64,000 nt of DNA. Source: Takakia lepidozioides (Eukaryota > Streptophyta > Takakiopsida > Takakiales > Takakiaceae). The number at the start of each line of letters is the position of its first letter. The stretch's first letter is position 1. The notes beneath the pieces were generated by a model, which was not told the DNA's origin, did not search any database, and saw only the letters and a list, made by a program, of their open reading frames with translations. The stretch covers positions 1,984,001-2,048,000 of the forward strand of contig CM060732.1 in NCBI GenBank assembly GCA_030704615.1, given 5' to 3'. Positions 22,042 through 33,600 of the stretch are shown in pieces. The position numbers were made by a program, and so were the translations under genes.

Positions 22042-22395
22042 TGTCAAGTTAAATAAGCACAATGTGAAAACAACTAGAATAAAGCTAGTTATTTATATTT
22101 AACACTTGGATTTAGGTCAAGTGTTAAATCAGGTGTCAAGTTTAATTTGACACCTGAACCGTCTTATCTTCACGAGAGCGGCAGTCGCGCAGCTCATCTC
22201 TCTCGAGTTGAGCCTGCGCGACTGAGCTCCTTCATCGTCTAGAACTGAGTGTACTTATGATGGGAGGATAGGTTGTTGTGGGGTGGAGTCCCCATAGCTT
22301 GGGGTGCCCCTGGCTCGACTATTATCTGAAAGAGTGATGATGAGATGGATTTCATGTTTCTTGTGTTAAGAGTGTGTTCTTAGCTTTTCTTATCA
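22042..22395 (+). repeat. LTR of element B
   Basis: Starts TGTCAAGTTAAATAAGC and ends TATCA (TG...CA). It is related to the LTRs of element A at its first bases, in the 'ctcgagttgagcct' block and in the 'ggggtgc' block, but otherwise diverged. Three inverted repeats lie in the same order as in A: 22072-22090 (aactag/ctagtt), 22099-22127 (perfect 10 bp) and 22129-22157 (perfect 11 bp). Right after the LTR, 22396-22461 repeats about 65 bp of the element's own 3' untranslated region (compare 21952-22017). Confidence 0.8.
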
Positions 22396-22461
22396 TTGTG
22401 GCAAACTACTTTATTGTGCATATATATGTGGTGTGGTTTGGACAGCGATGTAGTTGTGTAG

Positions 22462-25320
22462 CCAAGACGCCTGAGGGCAAGACCTCTCGAACCCTCAAAA
22501 TAGCACGTCCTGCAGTCACATCCAAGGTCGTATGAGCAGTTTGCTGCAGATAGACATAGTCACCAGGGTTGAATCTCCGAACCCCAGGACGATAGCCCCC
22601 ACCACGTATGGTAGCATACCTCAACGTATCACGGTGTTGTGCAATGGCAAGGTTCTCGAAAGCCATGGGCATGACTCTCTTGAATAACTCTGCACGCTGC
22701 TCACATGCACGTGCCCACACGTCCGGATCGTCAAGGTTAAGAACTGTAGCAGCTTCTCTGCGAATGGATGTAGGCAAATCCGGCTCTCGGCCAAAGAGAA
22801 GAAAGTATGGTGAGAAGGAGGCAAGTGATGCTTGCTTGCTGAACCTGTAGCCCATGGCTAACCAGGGTAACTGAAGGTCCCAATCTCCTAGGTGTCCCTT
22901 CTGCAAGCCATACTTGCGCAAACCCCTCTTTACTGTCTGAACAACTCTCTCTGCCAAGCCATCGGCCTCAGGATGATCCCGAGAAGTGGTGCGGTGGTCT
23001 ATCAAGGCCTTGTCACACAAAGCCTGAAACTCCCCAAGAACTCTCTCCCTTGGTCCGTGAGTACCTCAGCTGGAGCACTGAATCGGCTAAGCACACAATC
23101 CAAGAATGCATACGCAGCTCCCTCACTAGCCTTATCAGGCAATGGAACCAATTCAATCCACTTGGAGAAGTGCTCCACCATCACCAACACGTACTTGTTG
23201 TGGCGCATGGTCAGTGGCAACGGCCCTGCGAAGTCAAGACTCCACTTGTAGCCCAATCCCATGATCGGAAGAGGGTGCAATTGTGGAGTAGGGGCGTTGA
23301 ATGAAGCACGCACCTTGTCACACACCATGCACCTAGCCACAAATTGTTGCACCTCTGTGTGCATACCACGCCACCAATACTGCCCCTGCAGTAGACTATG
23401 AGTGCGTCGCACCCCAAAATGCCCCAACTCCTCATGGGCATGCCGCACTAACCGTGCCCGCTGTGTTGGGTGAGGCACAATCCTCACTCGACCATCCTCC
23501 CACACTCGGAGCAGGTGTGTCCCCTCCCACTTGAACCTCTTGGCTCCTTGTAGGATCCGATCCCTCTCCTTGGCAGTCACAGTGGCTGCAGTGTCTCCAG
23601 TGCGGAGGTAGTCCAACACAACTGAATCCTCATGTATATCTTTTGTGCCACCTTGCTCCTTGTTGGCCTCAGGGTCCTCAGACACTTGATCTACAGTCAT
23701 CCCTGTTGCAGGTCCAACCTGGCCTTCCGCTGCCAAGATACACAGAAATGCAGATGCATGCCATCCGGGCACCATCTCCTCGTCCGTCTCACCATGCCAC
23801 CGAGCTCCAGTGTCATCCTGCTGGCTCGTGCATGGATTGCGACTCAACCCATCTGCATTGCGATTGACCAAACCCGGTCGATGCACCACCTGAAAGTCAT
23901 ACTCTTGAAGGATGAGTGCCCACCGTGCAAGCTTCCCCGTAAGCTTGTCTGACTCCATCAACCACTTGAGTGGTTGGTGATCCGTGACAAGGGTGAAGAG
24001 ATTGCCGTATAGATAGCACCTGAAGTGTGCCACGGCCCACACTGCAGCTAAGCATTCTCCCTCATATGAGCTATACTTAGACTCTGCAGCATTGTTCGAG
24101 CGGCTAGCATAAGCCACTACGAACTCTCTTCCCTCATCATCCACCTGTGTGAGCACCGCTCCAAGCCCCAGCATGCTCCAATCTGTATGCAGCTGAAAAG
24201 GACACCCCCTGATAGGTCGTCTCAAGATGGGCGCCGAGGTCAACCTCGCCTTGAGCTCTTGAAAAGCTTGTTCTTGCTCATCTTCCCACTGCCACTCCTG
24301 GTCCACCTTGGTCAGCTTGGTTAGAGCCTTTGCAATGGCACTAAATCCCTTAACAAACCGTCTGTAATAGTTTGCTAACCCCATGAAAGCTCGAACTCGG
24401 CTCACATCCGTGGGGCGTGGAACCTGTGCAATGGACTCTACCTTAGTCTGCTGTACCCCCAATCCTCCAGGATATATCATGTGACCCAGATACTCAATCT
24501 GGTTGTGGAAAAACTTGCACTTTCCCGGATATAACTTCAATCCGTGCGCCCTCAAGTGCTCAAATACCCCCTGAAGATGTCTCTCATGTTCCTCCACCAT
24601 AGCACTAAAGATGATGATGTCATCTATGTAGCACCGAGCAAACTCCACCCCTGCTAGAATCCTGTCCATGACTCTTTGAAACTCAGCGGGAGCGTTTTTA
24701 AGCCCAAATGGTAAGAACCGCCACTGGTATAGGCAATCCTTCCCGTGCTCATTGATCCCCCAGAATGCCGTCTTTTGCTTATCCGCCTCCTTGATCGGCA
24801 ACTGGTGATATCCGGATCGTAAATCCAACGTGCTAAAGACCTTGGAATGCCCAATGGCATCAAAGATCTCCTCTGGTGTCGGCATGGCATACCTATCGGA
24901 CTTGGTCTGACAATTTACAGGCCGGTAATCACCGCACATACGTCTCTCCGTCCAATTGCCATAGACATCCTTCTTGGCTGGCATCACTGTGGCTGAAGCA
25001 TACTCTCCACCAGAGAGCTCCACCAAACCTGCCTCCCAGAGATCTTGAGTCCTCATCTGAATCAAAGACCTCTCCATGTCACTGTATCTATAGGGTCTCC
25101 GAAAGATTGGCGTGTCAGTGGCCAACTCAATACGGATCTCTTGACCCTTCAGTGCTCCCAAGTCCTTCAAACTGAAGGCAAAGCAATTCCTGTAAGCCCT
25201 CAGGAACTGCCGTATACGTCGTCTCTCTCCTCCGGTGACAATGGGTCCAATGTCAGGCTCCCAATTGTCCTCCGTAACTGCAACCTTAAGTCCAGTGGGC
25301 TTAGAGTAGAGGACGCGTCC
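22462..25320 (-). pseudogene. Ty3/gypsy polyprotein of element B: RT, RNase H, integrase
   Basis: A 722-codon open frame runs 25170-23002, with in-frame sequence upstream after the linker. RT: 'VEYASATVMPAKK'-like entry near residue 60 and the active site 'CYIDDIIIFS' (YIDD codons 24619-24630). RNase H begins at 'FQLHTDWSMLGLGAVLTQ' and includes 'SSYEGECLAAVWA' and 'TDHQPLKWL'. Integrase has an H2C2 zinc region ('HAHEELGHFG' to 'CMVCD', about 23450-23310), first Asp in 'WSLDFAGPLPL', and second Asp in 'LTDQGREFLG'. A one-base loss at about 23025 shifts the frame. The continuation (frame 23020-22406) has the third acid in 'HPEADGLAERVVQTVKRG' and the tail 'PGDYVYLQQT...EVLPSG'. Apart from this frameshift the copy is well preserved and shows the catalytic core deleted in element A. 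Confidence 0.92.
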
Positions 25321-25549
25321 CGTGGTTGCTATGCTGCAACCTCTTGAGCAGTACTCCCTTCCTGCTCAGTCAATGACAAGGCCTCATCCTGCCCCATCAT
25401 CTCATCATTGAGAACCTCCTCATCCCGAGAAGAATCCCCAACCTCATCCATCACAGCTGCCTTGGCTGCCAACTCCCTCTGAACCTCGAGCACCTCCCAC
25501 GTGTGCCATGGATGTCTACACCCCGTGGTCCTCACCGGCTCGCCCCACT
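25321..25549 (-). other. Acidic linker between methyltransferase and RT in element B
   Basis: An open piece at 25535-25329 encodes 'QRELAAKAAVMDEVGDSSRD' followed by a Glu/Asp-rich segment. There is no recognised domain. It corresponds to 15811-16129 of element A. Confidence 0.5.
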
Positions 25550-26510
25550 CGCTGCCTGTACCGTCTCGGTAGGCAGAGAGACCGTCAAGGGAAGTGCACT
25601 CCGCACTCTACGTTGCTCAGCCATAGCCAAGCTGATAATCTAGGTCAAGCAATTGAGATCCATTGCTTGCCCCAACACCTGACGACGTGATGCCTCAAAA
25701 AGAGAAGGCACCGCCGTGGTCCCAGTGGAAAACCCCATAGCCCGCTCTCGCTCGTCGGCATTAGGCTCCACTAACTGCTGCAACTGAGCATCCCATAGGA
25801 GGCCATGTCCACCATCCCGAAAAGCATGGGATCCTGGGAAGCTGAGCAGTGTAGGTAATGTTGCTCGTGGTTGACCCACCCTATTGACCACTGCCAAAGG
25901 CGAACGGTCATCGTGTCTCACACGTTGAGACTGCCTTCCTGTGTCCAAAATGCCATCCACGGTGAGGTGTGCTGGCCGTTGCACCCCATCAAATGCACGC
26001 TTGAGCAGTGCGGGTGGCATCAAGTTAGTCCACCAAAGCCGTGGACGATGAGCCCGTGACCCCACTGCAGCTGCATCCAACAACACTGCTGACCCAAGCC
26101 ACGACCGGACTTGATGCACACTGGCCATCACCCTGGCCCGAGAATCACCCATCAGTGGCACATTCTCCAAGATGTATGCTGGAGATACAGCTTGATGAAG
26201 CTGCAAGTGGCGCAAAACCCGCACCATCTCCCAAAACAGACCCGTCCTTGAGTCTCGCAATCCATTGTCATGCCCGGCTGATGAATGCCCTTGGCAGGGC
26301 CAACCTGCCACTACCAGATCAATGGAGCCAACCTGCTCCAAATCCGGCGCCCCCAGCAACGAAATGTCTGCTGGCAAGGCTTGTTGGTATCCACGAACTG
26401 CAGACACTGGCAACAAAGCAGGGTACTGTTGTACCAACTGAGCAACATGGCGCAGTGAGACGCGTCGTGTAGTCTCATCCCTCTCCTGCAAACAGAGAAT
26501 TGGGCGTGGC
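25550..26510 (-). pseudogene. C5 cytosine DNA methyltransferase of element B
   Basis: The open frame 26491-25640 (283 codons) begins at 'RDETTRRVSLRHVAQ', i.e. just after motif I, which is lost at the truncated edge. Motif IV 'AGWPCQGHSSAG' has its Cys codon at 26294-26296. Motif VI 'YILENVP' is intact at about 26175-26155. The motif VIII-like 'SRAHRPRLWWTNLMP' is intact at about 26060-26020. The C-terminus has 'ERERAMGFSTGTT' and 'LGQAMDLNCLT', where a Trp codon has become TAG (25640). A continues at the same point with Trp. B therefore preserves the catalytic centre better than A, but lacks the SAM-binding motif. Confidence 0.88.
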
Positions 26511-27720
26511 TCGGATATGCACTCTATTCTGGAGGTGAAGCGACGATGTGGATATGACTACATTCATGGAAGTAGGTTTTCAGGACAAGGGATTGAGGCA
26601 GATCGCTGTTTCATATTCAAAATGTCAACGTGTGGGCCTGGCAGCGGCGTCGAACTGGTCCACCGGATGACGAGTGGGGACTTGTCAAACAGTTGGGTCA
26701 TGTTTGACCATATCAAGCGAATTACAAATCACCAGTGGGTGACAATGGCTGCACATGTCTACGACACCCACTGCAGGATGCTAATGACAGATGGCTAGGG
26801 CAGGATTGCCCCCTCCCAATTTCCGTGGTTTCATGGCGGACAACGCACAAGCAAATTGGGCTGCCATCCGAAGGGTATACAGGGAAGACCCCAATGTTCC
26901 GATGAAAAGCAAGGAGAGATCTCGTGGGTTCCATTTTCTGCAGAGCTTGTCGCAGTACACAACCAAGCTCGTGGCGCCAGATTTCAGGAGCACCGTTCTA
27001 TGTGTCTTGCGTGGAAGCGTGCTCCCACCTTGGATGAGGCAGAGACACAGTTTGCATGTATACGGGCTTGGTGGACAACGTTAGGTGCTGTAAAGAAATC
27101 AGACGAGGGAGCAATGGTCAGTTGGCTAGCATGGTGGCATTATCGTTTCCTCCAGTTCGACGACAATATGCGGGAGGTGAGTTGGACGAATTTGCATCCC
27201 GTTGAATATTATGCTAGCTATTCATTATTTGTAATTTGCTTGTAAGCTCAACATGTGTATGTGCAGGAAATGTGTCTGGACTCCGACACCGACATGCCGA
27301 CAACAAACATGGCCGAATCAGTACATTCTTCCTGGCGTGCCTCCTCTGCGGCGCATCTGGTGGACATCCTCACTGCCACAACGGAGGACATTGTGAGGTC
27401 AATTATGCAGCAATGCAGGTACAACGAGTTCTTGAAAGGGAAATAGTGGGGCTTGGGGCCGGACAGGCATGAAATGCTGATGCGGACTGCCTCCAGATCG
27501 AAGAATCCTCGCAAGTGGGTGGCAGCCTTGCGAGAGGGCCTTCGGGACACGCCATTGCTTCGAAGTGGCCAACACTTGGAAGGAGATGTTCACACCCGTC
27601 CAGTGAGACGAAGACTTGACGAGGCACCTGGCGGAGAAGAGGATTCATGGCGAGCTGACAAGAATATTCACACGCTCCCTCGTGGTCCCGTGATTTTGCC
27701 CGAGGAGGTCTCGTCGAGCA
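26511..27720 (+). pseudogene. MULE-type transposase remnant, core and C-terminal part (M3)
   Basis: Plus-strand pieces of the same transposase family as M2. About 26650-26790 encodes 'WVTMAAHVYDTHCRMLMT'. About 26800-26990 encodes 'FRGFMADNAQANWAAIRRVY' and 'FHFLQSLSQYTTKLV'. About 27000-27180 encodes 'FACIRAWWTTLGAVKK' and 'WLAWWHYRFLQFDDNM'. After a probable intron (about 27177-27266), 'DMPTTNMAESVHSSW' and 'ATTEDIVRSIMQQCRYNEFL'. Then 27453-27700 encodes a basic, low-similarity region. Frames shift at several points and no SWIM finger is visible, so the copy is 3'-truncated and dead. Confidence 0.76.
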
Positions 27721-27868
27721 CCGCAAATCCGATGTCTGAAAAAATGGCGCCGAATCTCCAGTTACATGGCCCAAGAACTGTCCAACATCTGTGCAATCCC
27801 TGACACCATGTACCGAAATTCGGCGCCACATTTCCAAATTTTGGGCTTACACACCTGTCATGTTGGGA

Positions 27869-27995
27869 CCTATAGCCGCGAAATTCGGCACCATTTTTCG
27901 CCGGAGACACCTATTAACGCGAAATACGTCGCAGATTTCTCCGGTTGCGGAACCTATTACCGCGAAATTCGGTGCCATTTTTGCAGATGTCGCTC
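27869..27995 (+). repeat. Three tandem copies of a ~42-bp motif
   Basis: Units start at 27869, 27910 and 27953, each 'cctat(a/t)..cgcgaaat' followed by a 'catttttcgccgg'-like end. The first and third are closest ('gcgaaattcggcaccattttt' vs 'ggtgcc'). A related block lies at about 27815-27835. This may be terminal repeat structure of the MULE remnant M3. Confidence 0.6.
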
Positions 27996-29394
27996 GGAAT
28001 TCGCATGAGCGGAAGACGAAATATCATGAGCACGGCTCTCAAAACTACAATTTTTACTTCAAACAATGAATGTTATATTGGTTTTTTCTAACACATTCCA
28101 TTAAAATAATATTTTTTAATGTTTTTAATTTCCAAAACTTGTACTTCTGCTCATGAAAACCGATTGTCTTGCTACTCCGCTCATGCCGCTCATGCTCATG
28201 AAATAGCTAACCACGTCGTAGAACCTATGTGCCTGTAAAACAAGATGAAAATGATCGAGAAATAGCTTGAAAGAAGCACATGAAAGAGGCGAATCTTGCA
28301 TGTAGGGAGAAGGGAAGTAGAGCCGTTGGAGGACTGCTGACCAGTGTGAAGAGCCGCAGGGAGAGCTATGGCGAGGGATGGAACTAAGCTCGTAGCTAAG
28401 GGTAACTTAGCGGAACTTCTAAAGAAAGAGGTAATAACAGTAATAAAAGCGAAAAGATGGTGAAACCCTATAGAAGTAGTCATGGCTAAAAATTTAGCAG
28501 AATCTGGCGGCGGGAGGGCGGAGCTCCGCCCTGATTTGATAAGCCCGCAGTTACCCACAACTAGGTGAAGAGCCATGTGTTTGAATATGTGTACAACACC
28601 CGTGCAGAGATTCAACAGAAGGGATTAAAAATTAAAAATTAAAAATTAAAAAACTCCCTAACGACGCACTCACTCTTTCAACCAATTTTGAATTAAATCG
28701 AATTTAAATTATTCTAAAATAAATATTCGGATTCAGAATATCTAGGATTGCAGATTTTTGCTATGTAATGATTTTATTTTTTATTCTATTTTGTTCTGTG
28801 AATTCAACCCCCACACCATTACATCCATGCAAAAGATTGGACCCAAAAAAATATTTTTAAAATACGTGTTTTCTTCGCTCACTATTGCAAAACTCTTTAT
28901 GAAGAGTGCATGAAGTTGAAGAGAACTCAACCTTGGAGTGCAAATGAGGGAAGAAAATATGATTTTGGGTCCAGATGACGTCTGTTCACTGCCAAATTTT
29001 GCATGCACATTGCACATGTTGTCATTAAGCATATGACTTGAGAATGGAATAAAGAAAAATCATGTGCAGGCGAGACGTTGTTTTCCGTCTCTACGACACG
29101 TAGCTACGTTCATCACTTGAATGAGCCCATTGAATGAACTTGGTTCAAGCTGATCTTTGGTCCACATGTGCTTAAGTATGTCCAGATTACATATGCAAAG
29201 TCGTTGATGAAGTAGGGCTGTGGGATCGTCGTGCTTCTAAAGGGGACTCAATATTTGCCGTGTTTGGAAGTTTTGCCGTGTTCACATCTTTTTCCAAAAT
29301 ATACGCTTCCACAGTAATAGGCCCCCCTCTAAACCTTGTCCTCGGTTATAGGACTTGCTTCTCCTAAAAGATGAGCAACAAGAAGAAATATTCA
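27996..29394. other. AT-rich intergenic stretch, nothing recognised
   Basis: No conserved frame. A short triplicated 'aaaattaaaa' run occurs at about 28627-28650. The open frames present have no recognisable domain. Confidence 0.5.
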
Positions 29395-30690
29395 CGCTCA
29401 CACGTGCTGAGACCGATTGCCCAACAGACCTACTGTGAATAGACTGGAGGCACATCAGGTAGACTGCTCGTCGTATTTATTAGGTCCAGCATACTTACAC
29501 GAGCCCAACAGACCCACTGTGAACAGACTCGTGACACAACAGACTGATAAAGTGATAGTCTAACAGACTGATATCCATAGAGACCGAATGTCCACCAGAC
29601 CGACGGTTCAATAGATTGACGAGAGAAGAGGCCAAAAGACTGACGAGAGAAGAGACTGAGGGGAAAACATGAACATCGAAGGGACTAAGGACGTGGCACG
29701 AGTTCACTGGTGCCTCCTTGCCGCCGTCGTCGTATTTATAAGGTCTAGCGGACTCACACGGGCCCAACAGACCCACTGCGAACAGACTCGCGGCACAACA
29801 GACTGATAAAGTGACAGTGCAACAGACTGATGTCCCAAGACACCGACTTCCACCAGACCATCGGTTCAACAGACTAACGAGAGAAGAGACTGAGGCGAAA
29901 AGCAAAATATCGAAGGCACTAACGACCCAACAGACCCACTGCGAACATACTCGCGGCACAACAAACTGATATCATGAAAGTCCAACAGACTGATATCCCA
30001 AAAGACTGACATTCCACCAGACCGACGGTTCAATAGACTCGTGGGAGAAGAGGCGAAAAGACAGAAGCGAAAACCGGACTATCGAAGGGACTGAGGACGT
30101 GCCGCGAGTTCACTGGCGCATCCTTTCCGCATCCTTTCGCATGTAATAGGTCCAACAGACTTACACGCGGTGAGATTGAGGACCCAATAGACCCCTAGGG
30201 AACAGACTAGCGGCACAACATACTGACAAAGTGACAGTCCAACAGGCTCATATCCCAAAAGACCGACTAGCCACCAAACCGACGATTCAACAAACTGATA
30301 GAAGAGGGCAAAAGACTGACGAGACTGTTGATGGTGTGCGATTTCATTGGCGCCGCCTTTCTGCCGTTGTTGCAATTCATACGTCCACCAGACTTACATA
30401 TGCTGAGACTGACGTTCCAACATCTACTGATGGCACAATAGACTGATTGGTCAAAAGACTAACAAAGACACGGTCCAACATCATGTAGTACACAGACCGA
30501 CGGTTGAACAGACTGAGAGTTCATCATGCCTCCGGTCCAGTAGACAGAGAGGACATGAGAGTGACGGTCCAACAAACTGAGAGATCGTTCGATTAACGGT
30601 CCAGAAGACTGACAGGACGTGTGACAAACGCTTGACCCGGCCTCCACACGGACTGCGGTGCACCGGACCTACAAATAGATTGGCAGGCAC
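29395..30690 (+). repeat. Satellite-like tandem repeat, ~240-260-bp degenerate units
   Basis: At least four to five diverged units are marked by 'cccaacagacccact' at about 29505, 29762 and 29928, with weaker matches at about 30180 and 30420. Each unit is itself built from short 'caacagactga' / 'accgacggttcaa' words spaced 20-40 bp apart. The unit end carries 'gagttcactgg(c/t)gc' and 'gtcgtatttata'. Overlapping minus-strand frames (29495-29959, 30079-30375) are by-products of the repeat. Confidence 0.8.
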
Positions 30691-33600
30691 ACCCATACGT
30701 GCTTCATGTCCATCCGATATGAAGAAGTCCGTGGAAAGGTGCACTTGTTATGTCTCCTAAACAGTCCCATCGGTGGATATGAAATCTGCAATGTATACAC
30801 GCCCCCATGTGCATATGCTTCTACGATTTTCGCTATCATGTTACCCATGGTTTCCGTTGCAGTACGAAGGGGTGAAGCCTCTCATGACGGTTGCAGTACG
30901 AAGGGGTTAAGCGTATCATGACGGTTCACAAGCGGATGACGATATGGAGGACACATAAGGCATTTTGCATATTTATGGCATACATTAACCATACCATAAA
31001 GGTTTACTATAGCCCTGATTCGTAGCATGAGCCTGGATTGACGGGGCGTTGCATTCCAAGGAGTCGTCAGAACACAAACGACATAACATAACTTCCAGAC
31101 ACCACAAACGCAAAACGCCCATGCTCCATGACTTGTAAGATTTCTTCGTCAAAAAAGATCACGCTAGCACAATAAGAAGGCGAAAATAGTGGGAAGCATA
31201 TGCACGATGGTGGTTGTAGAGCCCCGCCACTCCTGTCATGTTGAGGCGCACCCTTCATCATCATGAACATCAAAGAAAACAAGAAGAACACCAGTGTGCG
31301 TGGAAACGCCTACCGTAACATCGGACAACAAAGAGCCCTCACAAGAGCCCACCCTAGCAATCTGGGATTTGGTGGCAAGTGGCAGGGATCATGCGATTTT
31401 CCTGCCCTAAAAATGGAGGGCTCGGATGGGTTTTAGGAATGGACGGTCCAGATCCGGCGCCGTCAGCGGACTGGCTGAGGGGACACGGGGCAACGGACTG
31501 CATGCCAAGGGACTGGCAGACTGGCAGACTAGAGGGTAGCGGACTGGAGGGCAGCGGACCGGGTGAGGGGATTGGCACAGCGGACTAGCCGCGGCGGACG
31601 GGGGAGCGGCTGAGCGCGGGCAGGGCTGCCGCGGGCGCGGCGAGTGGGCTGCGGTCGTGGGCGGAACTGGTCGTGGTCATAGCTAGAACGGCTGAAGCGG
31701 TCGTGGGCGACCACGTGCAGCGGCGGGCGCGGTGGGTTTAGGGGGAGCTAGGCCCCGTGTCCGTGTGCGGGGCCCACCATGGGCCTCGCGCGTGCGCATT
31801 GAAGACGCTATTATCTTAAAATGAGAGGCTTTCCATGCATGCACCCAAAACAAGTCTTAATAACCCCTGCCATATCTGAAAATATTTGAATTGCTTCCGT
31901 CCTAGAACTCCTATGGATTGCACGTTGGGACTCTTGCACATGTACGCCCTGTGTTTATACTTGGTATTAGAGTTTGAAACCTTGAATGGTCAGCGGGTCC
32001 ATTTTAAATTGAGCAGCCATTGTGTTTAATTTTAGCAGCCGTCATGGTCATTACGAAGTACAATCCTCCCCACATCCAAGCTAAACTTGTTTAGATAAGT
32101 GATTAAAGCATGCAAATCGTGCTTGCAGTTAACCTCCAGCTTTGTTATTAACCTGCATCCTATGGAGCATACTTAAGTACAAAAATACTATAGAATACTA
32201 GTCACCAACATATCCTATATGTAGGCAATCTCTCCATTGGTCCAACCAGTGACATTAACGCATCCATTTAAGGACTTCATCAACTACATTTGGTCACAAA
32301 TATAGGGGTCCATTCAAGGTCACGCACACATTTAGGTGTTTCTACCTTAAGTGGCCTTGCCACGCTGCACAGGGCGCTTACACAATATAAGGGCCGCGAG
32401 TGCCCTTCACATGAATAAGCACCCTAAAACTACGTCAAAAAGAATTTTCGACCTATGCTTTACAACTTTTCGTTTTGGGACCTTTGGAAATCTCTTTGTT
32501 CCAGATTGTATGTCTATATCGTGCATAAGATTGTATATATCCTTCTAACAAAATGCAACAAAGCTTGGGTTACATGTCTACACCTCTACTCCAATGCCCT
32601 CAGGACGAAAGGGCCCGCGAGCTCATCAAGAACTTTGATTCCTCTTGGGGATGGAGGGATATCCTCTATAGCATAGATGGTGGGAATTGAATTGCATGTT
32701 CAATTCAAATGGACTCCCTAGATGCTAATCACAACTCTCATGACGTGTGGCCTTCTCCAACAACGGTGGTGATGACAACAACTGGCAACACCAAAAGAAT
32801 CAAATTTGAAAGACAAAAGCACATCTTAACTTCGAGACATTGCACTACTTCTCCTAGTCCTTTAGCTTCTGTGATAGGTTTTTCATTGGTTGTGTGGGGC
32901 GGCTCTATTTTCCTTTTTCTATGCCATGATGCTGCTCGGTTCTCTAATTTTTTGTTCTTTTGCTCGTTCTTTTTAGTTTTTTTGGTTATTTGTAGTTGTC
33001 TCCTCTTTTCGCATGTTCTTAACTTGCTCTTGAGGTTTTATTGATAGTTGTTAGGTTTAGATAATTTTCTTGGCAGTTGGTGAACATGTTGTCATTTTTA
33101 GCTTCCAGTATGGTTTCCTCTAAGTTAGTAAGCCTTGAATGGCATTCTCCAAGGTTATTTTTCCTTGGATCTTACTTTGACTGAAACTGACTTCCTCCCC
33201 TTTCTAAAAAAGTAGATTAAAAAAGTGAAAATAAACTAAAAAAATAAAACTAACACCCAGCCTTTCAATGTAGAATAGTAGGGAGTATCAAAAAGTGTAA
33301 CAAAATACATGGAATACTACATGCAAACCCTGCCCTAATGTAATTATGAATAGGTTGTAAGAAAAAAACTTGTAGAGTGCTTATACTTTGTAGGAACAAT
33401 CCATGACCAATTTTTTTGCAACTGGTATCCTGGCCCAATGATGCATCCAGTTTACATATTTCATCTACCAATATGGATGAAATACTCCATGTACACCTGT
33501 CTTGAACTAATTAGTTTGCCATCGTGGTGTTATATTCGAGAACCCGAGGCGGGGCCAACAAACATAGAGGGTTAACTGAACACTTATGGAAGGAATAGAG

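Larger units (their letters stand above)
21437..26510 (-). mobile_element. Ty3/gypsy element B, 5'-truncated and internally inverted
   Basis: Minus-strand methyltransferase (26510-25550), RT, RNase H and integrase (25320-22462) form the body. The distal part (PHD finger, 3' untranslated region, LTR) lies at 21437-22461 on the plus strand. The minus reading stops after '...EVLPSG' at 22462 and the plus fragment starts, within about 4 nt, where the homologous sequence of element A continues. A simple inversion therefore explains the arrangement. LTR, gag and protease at the other end are missing: homology stops at about 26510, just upstream of methyltransferase motif I. A MULE remnant (M3) follows there. 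Confidence 0.85.

Noticed and set aside
23632-23952. Plus-strand frames inside element B
   Set aside because: Antisense of the RNase H/integrase coding region, which has clear catalytic motifs on the minus strand.
26041-26472. 143-codon plus-strand frame
   Set aside because: Antisense of the element B methyltransferase.
8781-27720. One MULE split by both gypsy elements
   Set aside because: M2 and M3 overlap in domain content and lie on opposite strands, and M1 seems to belong to a different subfamily, so they cannot be parts of a single element.
29495-30375. Minus-strand Cys/Val/Ser-rich frames with repeated segments
   Set aside because: They arise from the tandem repeat and have no gene-like conservation.
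32709-33044. Frame with hydrophobic C-terminus that could look like a small membrane protein
   Set aside because: T-rich DNA gives Phe/Leu runs; no neighbouring signal supports a gene and I recognise no family.
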